This document shows positions 6,510 through 10,075 of a stretch of 10,075 nt of DNA, in pieces. The notes below the pieces were generated by a model. It did not search any database. It worked only from the letters and a program-made list of their open reading frames with translations, and was not told the origin of the DNA. A program made the translations under genes and the position numbers. This DNA comes from Clostridia bacterium (GTDB lineage: Bacteria; Bacillota; Clostridia; Oscillospirales; Acutalibacteraceae): the NCBI GenBank assembly GCA_900771185.1, contig CAAGND010000053.1:1-10075 (forward strand), written 5' to 3'. Numbering within the stretch: position 1 is the stretch's first letter; each line of letters starts with the position of its first letter.

Positions 6510-7460
6510 TTGAGAAAATATCTTCTGCCCGAAACCGGAAATTTTTACAAGGCAAATCTTCACTGTCACTCAGTCATTTCCGATGGAAAACTCACCGTTG
6601 AACAGCTGAAGGAGGCCTATATGAAAGAAGGCTATTCAATAATAGCCTATACCGATCACAGCAAGTATGTTGCACATAACGAACTGAGCGATGAAAACTT
6701 CCTTGCGATCAATTCGTATGAGGAGGACATAAGCGACTGGGCGGTCAAAGACAGCCGTTTCCGCCGATGTTATCATTTTAACTGCTATGATAAGGATCCT
6801 GACGGCAAAAAGGATGTCCTTGAACCGCTGCCCGATTATAACGATATGGACGGAATCAACGAATATATAGCAAGGCTCAACGAGGCGGGTTTTCTTGTCT
6901 GCTATAACCACCCCAACTGGTCGCTTCAAAATCTTGACGATTACGGCGGACTGAAAGGCCTTTTTGCCGCGGAAATATATAATCACAGCGCGGTAATAGA
7001 CGGTATAGACGGAAACCAGGAAATACCCTATGACAACCTGCTCAGAGCAGGAAACAAGCTTTTCTGCGTTGCGACGGACGACAACCATGATATCTATGAC
7101 TTTGACCATCCGCTCAATGACTCTTTCGGCGGTTTCATATGGGTAAAAGCTCCGTCTCTCGATTATCGCGCTGTCATTGAGGCGCTTGAAAAGGGCGATT
7201 TCTATTCCTCAATGGGTCCCGAGATATATGAGCTTTATGTTGAGGACGGCAGGGTTCACCTGGAGTGCAGCCCGGCAAGAAAGATAATTCTCACCACATT
7301 CGGACGCCGTTCGGAGATACGCAGGGCGAAAAAGGGTGAATCCGTCTCCTGCGCCGACTTCTCCGTTGATCCTACCGATAAATATATCCGCATCCAGATT
7401 GAGGACGCGGGCGGTCTCAGAGCCAATACGAACGCGTATTTTGTTGAGGATATCCTCTGA
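6510..7460 (+). CDS. PHP-domain metal-dependent phosphoesterase
   Basis: A protein of 316 aa with the polymerase-and-histidinol-phosphatase metal-binding fold. Metal-site residues appear in the usual order: H18 and H20 in NLHCHSVISDG with D25, H50 in YTDHS, Glu at 71/72, H134 in CYNHPNW, then D190/D191 and H193 in ATDDNHD. PHP proteins of this stand-alone class hydrolyse phosphoesters such as 3',5'-nucleoside bisphosphates, AMP or histidinol phosphate. The histidinol phosphatase role is not supported by any his genes nearby. The C-terminal part from about residue 235 has a beta-rich look and is not assigned. The start is TTG 6510, with GAAAGGA 9 nt upstream; no better start is available before the first catalytic His. 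It is divergent from the second metallophosphoesterase and upstream of yunB, 58 nt away. Confidence 0.88.
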   Translation: MRKYLLPETGNFYKANLHCHSVISDGKLTVEQLKEAYMKEGYSIIAYTDHSKYVAHNELSDENFLAINSYEEDISDWAVKDSRFRRCYHFNCYDKDPDGKKDVLEPLPDYNDMDGINEYIARLNEAGFLVCYNHPNWSLQNLDDYGGLKGLFAAEIYNHSAVIDGIDGNQEIPYDNLLRAGNKLFCVATDDNHDIYDFDHPLNDSFGGFIWVKAPSLDYRAVIEALEKGDFYSSMGPEIYELYVEDGRVHLECSPARKIILTTFGRRSEIRRAKKGESVSCADFSVDPTDKYIRIQIEDAGGLRANTNAYFVEDIL

Positions 7461-7518
7461 TTTTTACATGCTCAATATCACAGCCTCCGCATATAATTTA
7501 TTGTGCGGGGGTGATTTT

Positions 7519-8202
7519 TTGCGTATTCGGCATGCGGCAAAACGGTTCAGCGGATTCGGACGACACTTCGAGGCGGGTATAATTTTTAAGCTGGTATGCG
7601 TTATGGCGGTGTGCGCGGCGGCTGTTCTGCTGCTTGACGCGCGCTTCAGACCCGCGATAAACACAGTGGCGCAGACACGGGCGGAGAATCTCGCGGTTTC
7701 AACAGTCAACGAATGTGTAAATGAGCTGCTTTCACGCGATGATGTCAGCTACGAATCCCTTGTTGAAATAACAACTGACAGCGATGGAAAAATAACCTCC
7801 GTCAGAACGAATGCCGCAAAAATCAACCGCCTGAAATCAGAGCTTGCGCTTATGATAGACAGCAGAATTTCAGAGAACAGCAAGGGCAAAATAACGATTC
7901 CTTTCGGCTCTGTGAGCGGGATAGATCTGCTTTCGGGCATGGGCCCCGATATTTCGGTGAGCGTACATATGACAGGCAGCACACAGGCTGATTTTACAAA
8001 TTCATTCATTTCGGCAGGGATAAATCAAACGCAGCACAGAATAATGCTCAGCGTAACGACTAAAGTCTATATTTTCCTGCGCGGAAACAAAAATATCTCT
8101 CAACTCAAAAGCGAATACTGTGTGGCTGAAACGATAATCGTCGGTGAGGTTCCGCAGGTCATGGCGCAGATAACCTCACCGCAGGAAATTCCGCAGAAAT
8201 AG
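7519..8202 (+). CDS. yunB: sporulation protein YunB
   Basis: A membrane-anchored protein of about 227 aa, in the size range of the YunB family of spore formers. In Bacillus subtilis yunB is a mother-cell gene under SigE, and its loss affects spore formation; its biochemical role is unknown. One transmembrane segment is visible at about residues 21-39 after a short basic N-terminus, so most of the protein is probably outside the cytoplasm. Family landmarks are RPAI near 44-47, INRLKSEL in the middle, GMGPDISV at about 140-147, SAGINQTQHRI at 165-175 and AETIIVGEVP at 203-212. The TTG at 7519 is chosen because GGGGGTGAT, nearly a full anti-16S complement, lies just upstream. The reading frame is open further left, but that would overlap the PHP gene. 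It may be read with the PHP gene or from its own promoter. Confidence 0.88.
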   Translation: MRIRHAAKRFSGFGRHFEAGIIFKLVCVMAVCAAAVLLLDARFRPAINTVAQTRAENLAVSTVNECVNELLSRDDVSYESLVEITTDSDGKITSVRTNAAKINRLKSELALMIDSRISENSKGKITIPFGSVSGIDLLSGMGPDISVSVHMTGSTQADFTNSFISAGINQTQHRIMLSVTTKVYIFLRGNKNISQLKSEYCVAETIIVGEVPQVMAQITSPQEIPQK

Positions 8203-8212
8203 CGTTTCGCAG

Positions 8213-8242
8213 TTGTTTCACAAAGTCGGTTTGTGGTATAAT
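8213..8242 (+). promoter_or_regulatory. promoter of ligA
   Basis: TTGTTT (8213-8218) and a perfect TATAAT (8237-8242) are 18 nt apart, and TGG before the -10 makes it extended. It starts 11 nt after the yunB stop and would give a start near 8249, about 29 nt before the ligA ATG. ligA therefore looks able to be expressed apart from the sporulation gene. Confidence 0.75.
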
Positions 8243-8277
8243 ACAGATGTAAACGCGCATTTGAAAGGATGTTAAAA

Positions 8278-10075
8278 ATGCCCGATATTGAAAGCAGCAG
8301 GCAACGTGCCGAACAACTTCGTGAAGAGCTTAATTATCACAGCCGAAAATATTACGTCGAGGATTCTCCGGAGATAGACGATTATGAATATGATATGATG
8401 ATGCGGGAACTCAAGGCGATAGAGAGTGAGTTTCCTGAGCTTATAACGCCAGATTCACCGACCGTGCGTGTCGGCGGAAGTGCGGACGGAATGTTTGAAA
8501 AGGTGGAGCATACCGTTCGCATGGAGAGCCTTCAGGATGCTTTCAGCACTGAGGAAATAAAAGCTTTTGACAGCAGGGTCAGGGAAACACAGTCTGATGT
8601 TCATTATGTGGTTGAGCCGAAGATCGACGGGCTTTCGGTCTCGCTTGAATATGTGGACGGTGTTTTCACAAGGGGCTCAACGAGGGGGGACGGCGATGTC
8701 GGAGAGGATGTCACCGCCAATTTGCGCACTGTGCGTTCAATACCGTTGAAGCTCAAAACAGCTCTGCCTTTCCTTGAGGTCAGAGGAGAGGTATATATGC
8801 CCAAGTCGGTTTTTGCCTCACTTGTCAGCGGTCAGGAACTCAGAGGTGAGAAACCGTTCAAAAATCCGCGCAATGCCGCCGCGGGTTCGCTTCGCCAAAA
8901 GGATCCGAAAATCACAGCGGGCAGAGGACTTGATATATTTGTTTTCAATGTTCAGAAGATAGAGGGAGAGGAGCTTACCTCCCACAAGCAGTCTCTTGAT
9001 TTTCTGCGTTCGCAGGGCTTTAAGACCGTGCCGTTTTATAACAGATTTGACAATATCGGCGATGTCCTCTCGGAGATACACCGCATTGGCGAAATCCGTT
9101 CGGGGCTTGAATTTGATATTGACGGTGCGGTAATCAAGGTCGATGATTTTTCACAGCGCAGTGCGTTGGGCAGCACCTCCAAATTTCCCAAATGGGCGGT
9201 TGCGTTCAAATATCCGCCGGAGGAAAAAACCACGAAACTTGTTGATATAGAAATAAATGTCGGGCGAACAGGCGTATTGACGCCCACAGCCGTCCTTGAA
9301 CCGGTGCTTGTGGCAGGCTCAACCGTCAGCAGGGCAACGCTTCACAATCAGGATTTCATATCCGAAAAAGATATACGCATAGGTGACAGCGTGGTTATAC
9401 GCAAGGCGGGAGATATAATACCCGAAGTGGTCCGTGTAGCCGAGCGGACAGAGGGCGCAGAGCCATATGTTATTCCCTCAATATGTCCATCATGCGGTGC
9501 GGAGGTTGTCAGGGAAGAGGATGAGGCGGCAGTGCGCTGCGTCAATCCCGAATGTCCCGCTCAGCTTCTGCGCAATATTATCCACTTCTGTTCGCGTGAT
9601 GCCATGGATATTGAGGGTTTGGGCGAGGCGCTTGCGGAAAAGTTTGTCTCTTGCGGGTTAATTTCGAATGTCGCCGATATCTATGATATAACGGCGCAGC
9701 AGATTATGAGCCTTGAGGGACATCAGGAGAAGTCAGCCGGCAATCTTATAGATGCTATTGAAAAATCAAAGCAGAACGACCTGTCTCGTCTGCTCTTTGC
9801 ACTCGGTATACGTCATATAGGACAAAAGGCCGGCAAACTGCTCGCACAGCAGTTCGGTGATATCGATTCAATCATCAGTGCCGGGCGGCAGGATATAGCC
9901 GCCATTGACGGATTCGGTGATATAATGGCGGAAAGCGCCGTGCAGTTTTTCTCAATGCCTCAGACGCTTGACCTTATAGACAGGCTGAAGGCTGCGGGAG
10001 TGAACATGAAGTCGCTCACGGAAAGAAAAGCGGATGCAAAGTTTGCCGGGCTGACCTTCGTGCTGACGGGAACCC
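8278..10075 (+). CDS. ligA: NAD-dependent DNA ligase LigA (3' end beyond the window)
   Basis: LigA seals nicks in replication and repair, using NAD+ to form a ligase-AMP intermediate. The 599 codons present cover nearly the whole protein. Domain Ia (about 1-70) has KYYVEDSPEIDDYEYD for NMN binding. The adenylation domain has the catalytic K115 in KIDG, TRGDGDVGEDVTAN, E171 in EVRGEVYM, K287 in DGAVIKVD and K311 in AFKYPPEEK. The OB fold follows, then a four-Cys zinc site (C403, C406, C421, C426) and helix-hairpin-helix repeats (about 435-575). The BRCT domain has only begun (FAGLTFVLTGT) at the window edge. The reading frame has no stop or shift. ATG 8278 has AAAGGAT 7 nt upstream. Confidence 0.98.
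   Translation, partial: MPDIESSRQRAEQLREELNYHSRKYYVEDSPEIDDYEYDMMMRELKAIESEFPELITPDSPTVRVGGSADGMFEKVEHTVRMESLQDAFSTEEIKAFDSRVRETQSDVHYVVEPKIDGLSVSLEYVDGVFTRGSTRGDGDVGEDVTANLRTVRSIPLKLKTALPFLEVRGEVYMPKSVFASLVSGQELRGEKPFKNPRNAAAGSLRQKDPKITAGRGLDIFVFNVQKIEGEELTSHKQSLDFLRSQGFKTVPFYNRFDNIGDVLSEIHRIGEIRSGLEFDIDGAVIKVDDFSQRSALGSTSKFPKWAVAFKYPPEEKTTKLVDIEINVGRTGVLTPTAVLEPVLVAGSTVSRATLHNQDFISEKDIRIGDSVVIRKAGDIIPEVVRVAERTEGAEPYVIPSICPSCGAEVVREEDEAAVRCVNPECPAQLLRNIIHFCSRDAMDIEGLGEALAEKFVSCGLISNVADIYDITAQQIMSLEGHQEKSAGNLIDAIEKSKQNDLSRLLFALGIRHIGQKAGKLLAQQFGDIDSIISAGRQDIAAIDGFGDIMAESAVQFFSMPQTLDLIDRLKAAGVNMKSLTERKADAKFAGLTFVLTGT

Noticed and set aside
7336..7518. Longer N-terminus for yunB beginning inside the PHP gene
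   Set aside because: The frame is open but would overlap the PHP coding region by 125 nt. The near-perfect ribosome site points to TTG 7519. ATG 7468 is in frame but has no ribosome site.
1..10075. CRISPR array, transposon ends, phage genes or a new defence system
   Set aside because: No regularly spaced repeats, transposase, integrase, or clustered unknown genes; every long ORF belongs to a recognisable family.

Overview
The window looks like ordinary chromosome from a spore-forming member of the Bacillota, class Clostridia. The genes are moderately GC and the spacers AT-rich. Shine-Dalgarno sites are purine-rich and TTG starts are common. Several SigA-type promoters carry an extended -10 (TGnTATAAT). 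One gene encodes the sporulation protein YunB. A gut or rumen Oscillospirales-like source is my guess from style only; the sequence does not prove it.

Layout from left to right. Positions 1-316 are AT-rich and non-coding. They lead into a two-gene operon on the + strand: a GPH-family sugar/cation symporter (317-1807), then, 18 nt later, a calcineurin-like metallophosphoesterase of 449 aa (1826-3175). A strong hairpin terminator (3227-3263) separates that operon from a convergent family I inorganic pyrophosphatase (3305-3835, - strand). A 261-nt divergent spacer with promoters in both directions precedes a SulP/SLC26-like permease that lacks a STAS domain (about 4097-5365, +), which ends at a good terminator (5418-5448). 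A second, unrelated calcineurin-like metallophosphoesterase (5471-6364, -) is transcribed divergently from a PHP-domain metal-dependent phosphoesterase (6510-7460, +). Their shared 145-nt spacer has a promoter each way and a candidate operator. The PHP gene is followed by yunB (7519-8202, TTG start) and by ligA, NAD-dependent DNA ligase (8278 to the window end, cut off at the start of its BRCT domain), which has its own promoter.

How the genes relate. The transporter and first phosphoesterase look like one transcription unit, perhaps import plus hydrolysis of an organic substrate. Pyrophosphatase and ligA are housekeeping genes, and yunB acts in sporulation. Three putative metal-dependent phosphoesterases plus a pyrophosphatase lie within about 5.7 kb, but no shared pathway can be read from sequence alone. 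I found no CRISPR array, insertion sequence, phage gene, tRNA or rRNA, and no convincing new defence or mobile system. The best leads are an altered metal-ligand motif in the first metallophosphoesterase, a candidate operator between the second metallophosphoesterase and the PHP gene, and the STAS-less permease with its unclear translation start.
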